Notes: generated by a model from the letters alone, not told the origin. A stretch of 64,000 nucleotides of DNA from Schaedlerella glycyrrhizinilytica_A (GCF_042852765.1 NZ_AP031414.1); one strand, 5' to 3'. Shown: positions 1 through 8,927, numbered from the stretch's first letter. Numbers and translations are program-made.

Positions 1-109
1 CAAGCGCGATGGGCAGATTATCCACACAAAAATATCCCATATCTTCCAACATTTTCAATGCCGTTGATTTCCCCGCGCCCGACATTCCCGTCACAATTAC
101 AAATCTCAT
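1..109 (-). CDS. rapZ: RapZ-like nucleotide-binding protein, N-terminal part only
   Basis: The reading frame starts at 109 and runs off the left edge of the window. It gives about 36 residues beginning MRFVIVTGMSGAGKST, a Walker A P-loop at the extreme N-terminus as in the RapZ/YvcJ family, followed by an aspartate-asparagine-leucine stretch typical of that family. RapZ proteins bind nucleotides and control amino sugar metabolism in some bacteria; the role here is inferred. It starts 25 bases after the murB stop on the same strand, the order common in Clostridia (murB, rapZ, then often whiA). The rest of the gene lies outside the window. Confidence 0.85.
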   Translation of the reverse strand, partial: MRFVIVTGMSGAGKSTALKMLEDMGYFCVDNLPIAL

Positions 110-134
110 CTGTACGTCCCCTAACTTAAATCTC

Positions 135-1040
135 TTAAAACTCCCCGATCCGTCTTACTTCCGGTTCCAGCCGTACGCCGAACTTCGCTTCCACACGGTC
201 CGCCACCTGCTCCATCAATGAAACGATGTCCGCCGCCGTCGCATTCTCCCGGTTGATCACAAATCCACAGTGTTTCTCCGAAACCTGTGCGCCTCCGACA
301 CGGAATCCACGCAGTCCCGTATCCTCGATCAGTTTTCCCGCAAAATATCCCTCGGGACGTTTGAACGTACTTCCCGCACTCGGATATTCCAACGGTTGTT
401 TTGTCACACGCTTTTCTTTCAATTCCTCCATATATGCACGGATTTTTTCCGGATCTCCCGGCTGAAGTTTCAGCTGTGCGCTCAGCACAATGTCTCCGTT
501 TTTGGCAAAAACGCTGCTCCGGTATCCCAGTTCCATCCGGTCTGCCGGGACAACCCGAAATTCGCCGTCTTTTGTCAATGCAAGTGCGTTGTACAAAATA
601 TGTTTCATTTCTCCGCCGTAAGCTCCGGCATTCATCATCACCGCACCGCCGAGTGTTCCCGGAATGCCGGATGCAAATTCCATGCCGGTCAGTGCATGTT
701 CCAGCGCCTGCGCCGCAGTTTTGGAAAGCAATGCGCCTGCCTGCGCATACACCATATCGCCTTCCACGCGGATCTTGTTCATATTCTTACAGATCTGGAT
801 GACCACGCCCCGGTAGCCGCCGTCCCCGACGAGCAGATTGCTTCCGTTTCCGATCACATAATATGGAACGTTCTCCTTTTTAAGCAGATTCACAACCGCT
901 CTGACTTCCTCTTCCTCCGTCGGCGTCACAAAAAAATCAGCCGGTCCGCCGACACGAAATGTCGTATGCCGGCTCATCGGCTCGTCTTTTGAGACATTGG
1001 ACTGATCCAGACATTGACACAATTCATCATATAAACTCAT
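135..1040 (-). CDS. murB: UDP-N-acetylenolpyruvoylglucosamine reductase MurB
   Basis: Cytoplasmic FAD enzyme that reduces UDP-GlcNAc-enolpyruvate to UDP-MurNAc, the second committed step of peptidoglycan precursor synthesis. The 301-residue protein has the FAD-binding GNGSNLLV motif near residue 65, the GIPGTLGGAVMMNAGAYGGE block near 125-145, the AGSTFKRP stretch with the catalytic serine, and the C-terminal glutamate in LEPEVRRIG. The short loop form fits type II MurB of Gram-positives. The start is placed at 1040, where GGAG lies seven bases upstream; an upstream in-frame ATG at 1058 lacks a good site. It is followed closely by rapZ. Confidence 0.97.
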   Translation of the reverse strand: MSLYDELCQCLDQSNVSKDEPMSRHTTFRVGGPADFFVTPTEEEEVRAVVNLLKKENVPYYVIGNGSNLLVGDGGYRGVVIQICKNMNKIRVEGDMVYAQAGALLSKTAAQALEHALTGMEFASGIPGTLGGAVMMNAGAYGGEMKHILYNALALTKDGEFRVVPADRMELGYRSSVFAKNGDIVLSAQLKLQPGDPEKIRAYMEELKEKRVTKQPLEYPSAGSTFKRPEGYFAGKLIEDTGLRGFRVGGAQVSEKHCGFVINRENATAADIVSLMEQVADRVEAKFGVRLEPEVRRIGEF

Positions 1041-1217
1041 ATTTTTTCTCCATTTCACTTCTATTTCTGTCTCTTAGCTTCATCATGATTTCATCCTGTC
1101 CCCGGCTTTTGTCATCATTGACCGCGGGGGGATATACGGGTAGTTCTCGGATAGTATGATTTCTATTTCACATGATACAATACTTTTTCCCTAATTGCCA
1201 GTAAAAGCGCGAAGAAC

Positions 1218-1246
1218 TTGCAAATTCCGTTTAAATGATGTATATT
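1218..1246 (+). promoter_or_regulatory. Promoter for the CNNM/CBS gene
   Basis: TTGCAA (1218-1223), a 17-base spacer and TATATT (1241-1246). It lies about 150 bases upstream of the start codon, so the transcript would carry R2 repeat copy A in its leader. Confidence 0.55.
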
Positions 1247-1261
1247 ATTTTCGTGTACTCG

Positions 1262-1346
1262 TAGCGTCGATGTACAAGGGGAAACACGCCTCAAACCGCG
1301 TAATTTCGGTAATTTTCAGCGTTATCCTCAATCAGCGTACACGCTA
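1262..1346. repeat. R2 palindromic repeat, copy A
   Basis: The left arm is TAGCGTCGATGTACAAGGGG and the right arm ends in GTACACGCTA, an imperfect inverted repeat with ends TAGCG/CGCTA. The interior holds AAACCGCGTAATT, nearly the same as AAACCACGTAATT in copy C at 47098. It sits in the 5' leader of the CNNM gene. Confidence 0.7.
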
Positions 1347-1393
1347 ATGAAAACAGAAGTAAATTTTATGATATCAAAGGAGTGATCAGATCA

Positions 1394-2875
1394 TTGGATT
1401 CGAGTGACGCCATACAAATTATCGTACTTATATTATTACTATTATTATCCGGATTTTTTTCATCCGCGGAGACTTCGCTGACTACTGTCAGCAAGATCAA
1501 GATGCGTGCCCTTGCCGACGACGGCAACAAACGTGCCGCAGCCGTACTTGAGATTACGGAGAAGCACACAGGCAAGATGCTGAGCGCCATTTTGATCGGA
1601 AACAACATCGTGAATATCTGTGCCACAGCGCTCGCCACAACGATCGCTTACAATTTCGGCGGATATATGGTCAGTATTATGACCGCCTTTATGACGGTTG
1701 CGATCCTCGTTTTCGGAGAGATCACACCGAAGAACCTTGCGACGATCAAAGCTCAGAATCTGGCACTTGCATATATTCCGATCATCAAAATATTTATGAC
1801 TATTATGACGCCGTTCATTTTCATCATCAATCTGATCTGTAACGGAATCCTGCGTTTATTCCGTGTCGATCCGAAAGCGAAGAACAACACCATGACAGAA
1901 GATGAACTCCGCACCATTGTGGATGTCAGCCACGAAGACGGGGTAATCGAGTCTGAAGAAAAAGAGATGATCTACAATGTGTTCGATCTTGGAGATGCGC
2001 GAGCCAAAGACGTTATGGTTCCCCGGGTCCACGTCATTTTTGCAGACGTCAACAGCAGCTACGCCGAACTCATTGATATTTTTAAAGAATATAAGTTTAC
2101 AAGACTTCCGATCTATGAAGATACGACCGATAACGTGATCGGAACGATCAATATGAAAGATCTTCTTTTGTTTGAAAACAGAGAACATTTCCAGGTACGG
2201 GATATTTTGCGTGAGGCTTATTTTACTTATGAATATAAGAACATCTCCGAGCTTCTCGTCGAGATGAAAGACGCTTCCTTAAATATCGCGATCGTATTGG
2301 ATGAATACGGCGAGACTGCCGGGATCATCACTCTGGAAGATATTCTTGAGGAGATCGTCGGAGAGATCCATGACGAATACGATGAGAACGAAGAAGAATT
2401 TGTCACACAGGTCAATAACCGCGAATATGTGGTCGAAGGTTCGATCAGTCTGGATGACTTAAATGACCGTCTGGAATTGGACGAGCATCCGAAAGCAATG
2501 CTGGAATCCGAGGATTTCGACTCCCTCGGCGGTTTCCTGATCGAACATCTGGATCGTCTTCCGGAAGTCGGCGATGAATTCACGACAGAAAGCGGCATCC
2601 GTCTGGTTGTCGAGAAATTGGACAAGAACCGTGTGGAACTGGTTCACCTCTTCATGCCGGAACATTTGATCGATGAGGAAGACGAAACAGGAAGAAGCGA
2701 CGGACATCCGGAGCTTTCCCATCGAAGATCTGAATCTTCCAGATCAGAAGTTGTAAAGTCAGAAGCCACAAAATCAGAAACCATAAAGTCGGAAGCCACA
2801 AAATCGGAAGCTTCTGAACGTAAATCTTCCGAAAAGTCTTCTGAAAACAAAGAAAATAACAAAGAAAATATTTAA
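1394..2875 (+). CDS. CNNM-domain / CBS-pair membrane protein (HlyC/CorC family)
   Basis: Integral membrane protein of the CNNM family, often annotated as hemolysin C-like and linked to divalent cation (Mg) transport. The N-terminal 140 residues form several hydrophobic helices, starting with a leucine- and isoleucine-rich segment. A pair of CBS domains follows (roughly 190-330), containing VIGTINMKDLL and GIITLEDILEEIVGEI, then a CorC/HlyC-type C-terminal domain (about 345-435). The last 55 residues are a Ser/Lys/Glu-rich low-complexity tail with repeated KSEATKSE units. A TTG start at 1394 is preferred: AAAGGAG lies at 1376-1382. An upstream GTG at 1382 overlaps that site. The ion specificity cannot be read from the sequence. 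Confidence 0.88.
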   Translation: MDSSDAIQIIVLILLLLLSGFFSSAETSLTTVSKIKMRALADDGNKRAAAVLEITEKHTGKMLSAILIGNNIVNICATALATTIAYNFGGYMVSIMTAFMTVAILVFGEITPKNLATIKAQNLALAYIPIIKIFMTIMTPFIFIINLICNGILRLFRVDPKAKNNTMTEDELRTIVDVSHEDGVIESEEKEMIYNVFDLGDARAKDVMVPRVHVIFADVNSSYAELIDIFKEYKFTRLPIYEDTTDNVIGTINMKDLLLFENREHFQVRDILREAYFTYEYKNISELLVEMKDASLNIAIVLDEYGETAGIITLEDILEEIVGEIHDEYDENEEEFVTQVNNREYVVEGSISLDDLNDRLELDEHPKAMLESEDFDSLGGFLIEHLDRLPEVGDEFTTESGIRLVVEKLDKNRVELVHLFMPEHLIDEEDETGRSDGHPELSHRRSESSRSEVVKSEATKSETIKSEATKSEASERKSSEKSSENKENNKENI

Positions 2876-2922
2876 AATCTCTTGATTTTATATTTCTTTT
2901 ACGCTATCATAAGGATTGGTGT

Positions 2923-2955
2923 GCAGAGTCGGTATACACCGGCTCTGCTTTATCC
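2923..2955 (+). terminator. Weak stem-loop after the CNNM gene
   Basis: GCAGAGTCGG (2923-2932) pairs with CCGGCTCTGC (2939-2948), followed by a short T-rich stretch. The T tract is poor, so terminator function is only likely. Confidence 0.45.
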
Positions 2956-2998
2956 ATCACCTGTTTTCTGTCCGGATACAGACAGGTACAGCATATAT

Positions 2999-3089
2999 GG
3001 AGACGTACCGAAGTGGCCGTAACGGGGCTGACTCGAAATCAGTTTACCGGTTTTAAGCCGGTACGAGGGTTCGAATCCCTCCGTCTCCG
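2999..3089 (+). tRNA. tRNA-Ser (anticodon CGA)
   Basis: Class II tRNA with a long variable arm. The acceptor GGAGACG pairs with CGTCTCC, followed by discriminator G (3089). The anticodon stem is CTGA/TCAG with loop CTCGAAA, giving anticodon CGA for UCG codons. The T arm GAGGGTTCGAATCCCTC is canonical. CCA is not encoded. It is followed by a terminator. Confidence 0.96.
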
Positions 3090-3102
3090 TTTATTGATTC
3101 CC

Positions 3103-3140
3103 AAAAGCATCGTACAGGTTTTCCTGGCGATGCTTTTCTT
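3103..3140 (+). terminator. Terminator after tRNA-Ser
   Basis: AAAAGCATCG pairs with CGATGCTTTT, with an inner CAGG/CCTG stem, ending in a T-rich run. Confidence 0.8.
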
Positions 3141-3220
3141 CTATATTAAATAAAATGATCTGAAAGATAACCGGAAAGAAACATCCCGAATGCAGACACG
3201 AAAACAAGAAGGAGAACTTC

Positions 3221-4111
3221 ATGGACCGTATCATTACTTACCACATTACCGAACAGGACGCCGGACTCCGCATCGAGCAATATCTTCGCCGCCGCGGATA
3301 TTCCCGGCAAAATCTTGTGGAACTGAAAAAGATGCCCGAGAGTATTCTCGTAAACGGCGTCTGGTATTATCTGACCCAGACACTGTCGGCAGGAGATTTG
3401 TTAAAAGTCCATATTCAGGAAACGGAGTCTTCCGAAAAGATCCCGCCCACCAAGTTGCCTCTTACTATCGTCTATGAAGACGAAGATATTCTCGTTGTCA
3501 ACAAACCTGCCGGGATGCCGATCCATCCGTCCATGAACAACTATCACTATTCTCTCGCCAATGCGCTTGCCTGGTACTATCAGGAACAGGGAAAGCCGTT
3601 TATTTTCCGCTGCACGAACCGTTTGGACCGGGATACTTCCGGACTGACCGTCATCGCCAAGCATATGGTCAGTTCCAACATCCTGTCCTCCCTTGCGTGC
3701 CGCCATGAGATCACGCGCGAATACCTCGCCATCTCCCGCGGAAGCGTTACTCCGTCTGCCGGGACGATCTGCGCGCCGCTCTCGCGTAAACCCAGCTCCG
3801 TAATCGAGCGTGTCGTTGATTTTGAACATGGTGAACGGGCAGTGACACATTACCGCGTGCTGGAAGAAAAAAACGGGCACAGCCTCATCTCCCTGCATCT
3901 GGAGACCGGCCGTACCCATCAGATCCGCATTCATATGAAATATCTCGGCTACCCACTGATCGGAGATTATCTCTACAACCCGGACATGGAACATATCCGC
4001 CGTCAGGCGCTACATTCTCACCGGCTCTGCTTCCCCCATCCGATCACCGGAGAGCAGATGGAATTCACCGCCCCGCTCCCTGAAGATATGGGAGCCGTCC
4101 TCTCGGAATGA
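3221..4111 (+). CDS. RluA-family RNA pseudouridine synthase
   Basis: Isomerises specific uridines in rRNA or tRNA to pseudouridine; the target cannot be assigned. The 296-residue protein has an N-terminal S4-like segment (to about residue 70, EQYLRRRGYSRQNL...ILVNG) and an RluA catalytic domain. The catalytic motif is present as NRLDRDTSGL, with the aspartate nucleophile after the second arginine. VNKPAGMPIHPS and GRTHQIRIHMKYLGYPLIGD are also hallmarks. AGGAG lies just before ATG 3221. It appears monocistronic, following the tRNA terminator. Confidence 0.93.
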   Translation: MDRIITYHITEQDAGLRIEQYLRRRGYSRQNLVELKKMPESILVNGVWYYLTQTLSAGDLLKVHIQETESSEKIPPTKLPLTIVYEDEDILVVNKPAGMPIHPSMNNYHYSLANALAWYYQEQGKPFIFRCTNRLDRDTSGLTVIAKHMVSSNILSSLACRHEITREYLAISRGSVTPSAGTICAPLSRKPSSVIERVVDFEHGERAVTHYRVLEEKNGHSLISLHLETGRTHQIRIHMKYLGYPLIGDYLYNPDMEHIRRQALHSHRLCFPHPITGEQMEFTAPLPEDMGAVLSE

Positions 4112-4159
4112 TCTTCCGAGGGGGCGGCTCGCAATAATCTTCTCTGCCGGAAACTTCTT

Positions 4160-4915
4160 TTACTGATAATCGATCACATCGATCCAACGCATCAGGAATT
4201 CTTTTTCCAGTTCATTGTTCTTGGAAAGTTCCGCCGCCGCTACGATCGGGAGCCACTGCTGAACATACTGTCTCGCGGTGTCGCTCTTCTTACAGAATAA
4301 CTTCATATAAAGATCCGCTTTCTCCTGATCTTTCAATGCGAACAAAAGATACGTCATCGCCGCATCCGCGCTCGCGTTTCCCTGTGTCGCATGTGCCCAG
4401 TCCACGATCGTCATCTTACCGTTCTTTCCATAGATCACATTGCTCGGATTAAAATCGCCGTGGCATACTTTGTCATGCTTCGGCATGCTTTCCAGACGGG
4501 TCAGAAGTTCATACCGCGTCGTCGCATCCAACTCTTTCAGTCCGTTGATCTGTGCGGACAATTTATCTTTCAGCTTGTTCAGCCTTGCCGCTTTTTTGCT
4601 GTGCATCTCCAACTGCAGATCCACAAAATCTTCCATATATTTCTCCAGATTTCCCGAATCAGCTTCCATCATCTCTTCAAGCGTCGTACCCTCTTTATAT
4701 TCGATCAGGATCGCCCATTTTCCGTCCACCTGACTCACTTCTTTCACACAGGGGATGTCAAGCCCCGTCGCTTCGACTCTCGCCGTATTGAGCGCCTCGT
4801 TAAACACATCTGCCTTTGGATGATCTTTTTCAAAAATCTTAACGATTCCGTCCTCGCACTTATAAACTTCTTTGTACTCCCGTTTTACGATCAGTTTTTT
4901 CTTTTCCAGTTTCAT
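4160..4915 (-). CDS. Aminoglycoside phosphotransferase-like kinase
   Basis: 251-residue protein of the APH/choline kinase fold. It carries Brenner's motif HGDFNPSNV and the metal-binding IVDWAHA, and an N-lobe lysine-containing strand. Such clostridial proteins are usually of unknown substrate and are not proven antibiotic-resistance enzymes. The start at 4915 is chosen because AGGAGG precedes it; a 27-codon upstream extension has no such site. It is convergent with the pseudouridine synthase and separated from cutC by about 190 bases holding no visible gene. Confidence 0.85.
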   Translation of the reverse strand: MKLEKKKLIVKREYKEVYKCEDGIVKIFEKDHPKADVFNEALNTARVEATGLDIPCVKEVSQVDGKWAILIEYKEGTTLEEMMEADSGNLEKYMEDFVDLQLEMHSKKAARLNKLKDKLSAQINGLKELDATTRYELLTRLESMPKHDKVCHGDFNPSNVIYGKNGKMTIVDWAHATQGNASADAAMTYLLFALKDQEKADLYMKLFCKKSDTARQYVQQWLPIVAAAELSKNNELEKEFLMRWIDVIDYQ

Positions 4916-5108
4916 AGTGTACGCCTCCTGCTTTGAAATCAGTCCGTTTTTATTTATATTTGTATTATACTCCTTGAAATCAGAAAAGAAAAGCATTTCT
5001 TGTTAATTTTCTCACATTTTTATTCGGGCGCTTTTTATTGTTAATAATATAACAATACTGTTATCTCCAAAAAACAACAGACCTATGCTGCACCGGAATG
5101 TCCCTTTC

Positions 5109-5852
5109 CTAAAATTGCTCCAGTACGTCCACTGCTCTGCGGATATTATCCGCATCCGTCTGCCAGATCTCATATTCGCTGAATCCCGGAAATCCCATGC
5201 TCACACCGTCGCGTCGGAACTGCATCCTGCTTTCCAGCGTGACTTTTCCGGACATATGATAAGCCTGCGCCCCTGTAAACGGAACCAGTTTTTCGATCGT
5301 TTCCGGCGAAATGCCCGCTCCGACCAGGATCTCGATCCGTCCGTCGCTTCGTCTCACCAGCTCACGCAGAAGTTCCCGCCCTTCCCACGCAGAATTTTTC
5401 TGTCCGCTTGTCAGGATCGTTTTGATTCCGAGATCGACCGCGCCCTCCAACGTTTCATACGGATCGCTGCACACATCAAAAGCACGATGCAGCGCCACAT
5501 CCGCATTCCCCGCTTCACGGATCAATTCTCCCATTCTCACGCTGTCCAGTCTTCCGTCCGGCAAAAGGATCCCGGTGACGATCCCGTCCGCTCCCAGCTC
5601 CCGGTACATCTGCACGTCTTCTTTCATTATTTCAAATTCATACTCGTCATAGCAGAAATCACCGAATCTCGGTCGGAGCAAAACCCGGATCTCCAGATCC
5701 GTATATTTCCGGACTGCCTGAAACAACGCTTTCCCGGGACTCGTCCCTCCTATGATCAGATTTCCGCATAATTCCACACGTTTCGCGCCGCCCTGCTGTG
5801 CCGCGATCGCCGATTCCACACTGTCCACACATGCTTCCAATACATACTCCAT
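5109..5852 (-). CDS. cutC: CutC family protein
   Basis: 247-residue TIM-barrel protein of the CutC family. The N-terminus LEACVDSVESAIAAQQGGAKRVELC and later VRMGELIREAGNADVALHRAFD are characteristic. It was named for copper homeostasis, but that role is doubtful in many species and the enzymatic activity is unsettled. AGGAGGT lies upstream of ATG 5852. A terminator at 5877-5903 separates it from the PTS operon upstream. Confidence 0.93.
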   Translation of the reverse strand: MEYVLEACVDSVESAIAAQQGGAKRVELCGNLIIGGTSPGKALFQAVRKYTDLEIRVLLRPRFGDFCYDEYEFEIMKEDVQMYRELGADGIVTGILLPDGRLDSVRMGELIREAGNADVALHRAFDVCSDPYETLEGAVDLGIKTILTSGQKNSAWEGRELLRELVRRSDGRIEILVGAGISPETIEKLVPFTGAQAYHMSGKVTLESRMQFRRDGVSMGFPGFSEYEIWQTDADNIRRAVDVLEQF

Positions 5853-5876
5853 ATTCTTTTACCTCCTGTGTTATGC

Positions 5877-5903
5877 AAAAAGACCGCTTTCACGCGGTCT
5901 TTT
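5877..5903 (-). terminator. Terminator of the PTS operon
   Basis: A perfect stem AAAAGACCGC/GCGGTCTTTT with a six-base loop lies between the PTS EIICB stop (5946) and the cutC start. It is A- and T-flanked, so it may work in both directions. Confidence 0.85.
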
Positions 5904-5945
5904 CCAAAAGGGATTAATGTTCTCTTTCAAATATGTCTTCTCAGA

Positions 5946-7412
5946 TTATTTACACAGTTTCTTGAATTCATCGGCAACAAACTGAACTTTTGTTCCGATG
6001 ATAACCTGTACGGAATTCTTTCCAGGTCTGATCACGCCTGCAACTCCGGCAGATTTGATCTTCTTCTCATCAACTGCTGTGTAATCTTTGATCTCCAGAC
6101 GAAGTCTTGTAATACAGTTGTCGATCGATGCAACGTTTTCTTTTCCGCCGACACCCTCAAGGATGATCTGTGCTACGGTTGTGAAATCGTCGTTTGCAAG
6201 CTGTACTTTTGTTTCATCTTCGTCATCGTCTTCTCTACCCGGTGTCTTCAGATCGAATTTCACGATCGCGAAACGGAATACCACATAGAATACGATAAAT
6301 GCTGCGATACCAAGCGGAACGATCAGCCATGTCTTAGCAGCTGCCGGAAGTGACGCGGAGAACAGAAGGTCTGTTGCACCTGCCGAGAATGAGAATCCGG
6401 CACGGAATCCAAGAGATACCGTAATAAATGCGAAGATACCATATAACAAAGCGTAGATCACATACAGTACCGGTGCAAGGAACATGAATGCGAACTCGAA
6501 CGGCTCAGTAACACCGCAGACAAATGCGCTGACTGCTGCGGAAGCAACGAGACCGATCGCTACTTTTTTCTTGTTGTCTTTTGCTGTGTGGATCATTGCC
6601 AATGCTGCTCCCGGAATACCGAACATCATACACGGGAAGAATCCGGACATGTACATACCAAGGCTCCATGTTACATCTGCGGATGTCTCGCCTGCCCAGA
6701 AGTGTGTCAGATCTCCAAGACCGATCGTATCGAACCAGAATACGTTGTTCAATGCGTGGTGCAGACCTGTCGGGATCAACAGACGGTTCAGGAATGCATA
6801 GATACCTACACCAACTGCTTTCAGGCTCACGATTGCTTCACCTACTGCGATCAGTGCGCCGAATACCAGCGGCCATACAAACAGCAGAATTGCGGAAACA
6901 ATGATGGAAACAACTCCGGCTACGATTGCTACGCAGCGTTTTCCGCTGAAGAAAGACAGCCAGTCCGGAAGTTTTGTTCCTTTGAATTTATTGTAGCACA
7001 TAGCACCGATGATACCTGCAATGATACCGATGAACGGGTTCTCGCTCTTATCGAACGCCAGTGTCATATTCGGGTTGTCTACGATGCCAGGTCTGAGGAT
7101 CGATGCAACTCCTGTGGACAGAAGTGTTGTGATCATCAGCCATGAAGCAAGAGCCGCAAGTCCTGCTGTACCGTCGTTGTCATCAGCCATGCCGACACCG
7201 ATACCGATCGCGAACAGGATCGCCATGTTGTCGATCAGCGCCCCGCCTGCTTTTACAAGAAACAGTCCTAATACCGGAACGATTCCATTGATATCTCCGC
7301 CCTGCATGGTTTCCGGACAAAGCAAGTAACCTACCCCCATCAAAATACCGCAGATCGGAAGAACCGCTACCGGCAACATCAGGGCTTTTCCTAATTTCTG
7401 TAAGAATTTCAT
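5946..7412 (-). CDS. PTS transporter EIIC-EIIB, glucose / N-acetylglucosamine family
   Basis: Membrane permease of the phosphotransferase system that imports and phosphorylates a sugar. The 488-residue protein has an EIIC domain with about ten hydrophobic segments (residues 1-390) and a C-terminal EIIB domain (about 410-488). The phosphorylated cysteine is in NCITRLRLEI. EIIC carries PTGLHHALNNVFWFD and GVTEPFEFAFMFLAPVLY. EIIA is encoded separately by the gene before it. The nearby nagB makes GlcNAc attractive as substrate, but glucose is equally possible. The start at 7412 has AGGAGGT seven bases upstream. Confidence 0.92.
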   Translation of the reverse strand: MKFLQKLGKALMLPVAVLPICGILMGVGYLLCPETMQGGDINGIVPVLGLFLVKAGGALIDNMAILFAIGIGVGMADDNDGTAGLAALASWLMITTLLSTGVASILRPGIVDNPNMTLAFDKSENPFIGIIAGIIGAMCYNKFKGTKLPDWLSFFSGKRCVAIVAGVVSIIVSAILLFVWPLVFGALIAVGEAIVSLKAVGVGIYAFLNRLLIPTGLHHALNNVFWFDTIGLGDLTHFWAGETSADVTWSLGMYMSGFFPCMMFGIPGAALAMIHTAKDNKKKVAIGLVASAAVSAFVCGVTEPFEFAFMFLAPVLYVIYALLYGIFAFITVSLGFRAGFSFSAGATDLLFSASLPAAAKTWLIVPLGIAAFIVFYVVFRFAIVKFDLKTPGREDDDEDETKVQLANDDFTTVAQIILEGVGGKENVASIDNCITRLRLEIKDYTAVDEKKIKSAGVAGVIRPGKNSVQVIIGTKVQFVADEFKKLCK

Positions 7413-7476
7413 GAAAAGTACCTCCTTCTCAAAACCTCTCATTACTTGTTTCTTTAATCCCTTTGTTTATTTTATC

Positions 7477-7491
7477 CGACGCACTGTCGGT
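7477..7491 (-). other. Small hairpin between EIIA and EIICB genes
   Basis: CCGAC/GTCGG stem with a five-base loop, and no T tract long enough for a strong terminator. It may set the ratio or stability of the EIICB message. Confidence 0.35.
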
Positions 7492-7534
7492 TAAAATACA
7501 TGATTTCTTTTGAGCTTCGCTCTTTTGTCTGTTT

Positions 7535-8029
7535 TTACTCTTTCGGCATGATCGCAAGGATGTCGTCTCCCGGAACCACATCTTTTCCGGACAATCCCTT
7601 CACGCTCTCATACTCGTCTGTATTGCAGATCAGCATCGGGGTGATCGTATCATACCCTGCCGCCTTTACTTTCTCCAGATCTACTTCCAGAAGCAGATCA
7701 CCTTTTTTCACTTTGTCCCCTGCCTGAACATGACCGGTAAATCCGTCTCCGTTCATCTTCACAGTGTCCAGTCCGACATGGATCAGAACTTCTGCTCCGA
7801 AATCGGAGGTCAGGCTCACTGCATGGAGCGTATCAAATACCATTCCGATCTCACCATCGCACGGCGCATAGAATTTTCCCTCTTCCGGGATGACTGCGAC
7901 GCCCTCTCCGAGCATTCCCTCACTGAATGTCGGATCGTTGACCTCGGACAGCGGAACCGCCTTTCCTTTTGCCATTGCTCCGAGCACAAATGTCTGCGGA
8001 ACTTTTTTCTTCTTCAAAAATCCAAACAT
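7535..8029 (-). CDS. crr: PTS EIIA component, glucose type
   Basis: 164-residue soluble EIIA(Glc)-fold protein that takes phosphate from HPr and passes it to EIIB. The phosphorylated histidine is in EVLIHVGLDTVKMNG; GEGVAVIPEEGKFYAPCDGEIGMVF precedes it, as in the family. AGGAGG precedes ATG 8029. It lies between licT and the EIICB gene, and in one operon these would form a full transporter and its regulator. Confidence 0.94.
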   Translation of the reverse strand: MFGFLKKKKVPQTFVLGAMAKGKAVPLSEVNDPTFSEGMLGEGVAVIPEEGKFYAPCDGEIGMVFDTLHAVSLTSDFGAEVLIHVGLDTVKMNGDGFTGHVQAGDKVKKGDLLLEVDLEKVKAAGYDTITPMLICNTDEYESVKGLSGKDVVPGDDILAIMPKE

Positions 8030-8078
8030 CTCGTTTATTTCCTCCTTTATGTTTGCTTTTCATTGATCTTTTGATGTG

Positions 8079-8927
8079 TTATTCCGTGGCGTCTTCCGCC
8101 ATCGTCACTCTCCGGATATGGATCGCAAGATACATCACTTCTTCTCCGGACAGCTTACATTCCGTCGCCTGCTCGATATAGTCCGCGATCCGGCGGCTGC
8201 AGGCATATTCCCTCGGATATTTCTTCTGCATCATCTCCACCAGTTCTTTCTCCTCATTGGTCAGAAGTTCTCTCCGGTAGATCCGCTGCAGTAAAAATTT
8301 CACATGTGTGACAAAGCGCTCATAATGAAGCGTGCTCTCATCAAGTTCGATCTGAAGCGATTCCTGTGCGATCTCCAGAATCTCTTTCATCAGATTCGGA
8401 AAATTCAGTGCGTCGCGGATATCCGTCCCATATTCCGCATTGACAAAATGCAGGGCGATAAATCCGGCTTCGTCTTCCGGCATATCCATCCCAAGCCGCT
8501 CTTTGATCAATTCCACCGCATACTGTCCCAGACGGAACTCCTGCGGATAGAACTGCTTGATCTCCCAGAGCAGCGCGTTCTCCGGTTTGATCCCCTGACC
8601 GATCCGCTCGATCGCGAAATTGATATGATCCGTCAGCGTCACATAAATGCTCTGGTTCAGACGGAGTTTCAACTGTTCTTTCGCATAAGCGATAATGTCA
8701 TTCGAGATCGCCGCATGTTCAAGAGGCATATTTGCCAGAAGTTCTTTCAACTGCTCTGCAACGCTCTGGCTTTTGATCCGGAACGTCTTCTCGATCTTTT
8801 CCGGAACGATCGGCTTCCCCGGCTTTGTTCCAAAGCCGATCCCGCGTCCCATCAGAACCACTTCCGTACCTGTCTCATCAAAAGCTGACACAATATTATT
8901 ATTTATCACCTTATCGACTACCATACG
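8079..8927 (-). CDS. licT: PRD-type transcription antiterminator (LicT/BglG family)
   Basis: RNA-binding antiterminator of PTS operons. From the chosen start MVVDKVINNN at 8927 the protein has 282 residues, the family length. It has an N-terminal co-antiterminator RNA-binding domain (about 1-55, with VVLMGRGIGFG) followed by two PTS regulation domains with conserved histidines (DHINFAIERI, FIALHFVNAEY, AIHIRR). The open frame extends upstream to 9011, but that part has no homology to the family and runs close to the terminator. LicT-type proteins bind a RAT hairpin and prevent termination; a matching RAT lies at 9079-9106, so the operon is probably autoregulated. Confidence 0.92.
   Translation of the reverse strand, partial: RMVVDKVINNNIVSAFDETGTEVVLMGRGIGFGTKPGKPIVPEKIEKTFRIKSQSVAEQLKELLANMPLEHAAISNDIIAYAKEQLKLRLNQSIYVTLTDHINFAIERIGQGIKPENALLWEIKQFYPQEFRLGQYAVELIKERLGMDMPEDEAGFIALHFVNAEYGTDIRDALNFPNLMKEILEIAQESLQIELDESTLHYERFVTHVKFLLQRIYRRELLTNEEKELVEMMQKKYPREYACSRRIADYIEQATECKLSGEEVMYLAIHIRRVTMAEDATE

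Larger units (their letters stand above)
1041..1393. other. Divergent intergenic region, murB / CNNM gene
   Basis: About 350 bases without a convincing gene. The right part holds a sigma-A type promoter (1218-1246) reading right and then R2 repeat copy A (1262-1346), which therefore lies in the 5' leader of the next gene. The left part is A/T rich and probably carries the murB promoter, but no clear -35/-10 pair was settled there. Confidence 0.6.

Noticed and set aside
270..992. 240-codon open frame antisense to murB
   Set aside because: MurB motifs are complete on the minus strand; the antisense frame is His/Cys-rich without recognisable features.
2923..2955. Part of a second tRNA next to tRNA-Ser
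   Set aside because: It is only a short stem-loop with no T arm or anticodon arm.
4160..4915. Aminoglycoside resistance gene
   Set aside because: The kinase motifs are those of the broad APH-like superfamily; nothing marks it as a known resistance determinant.
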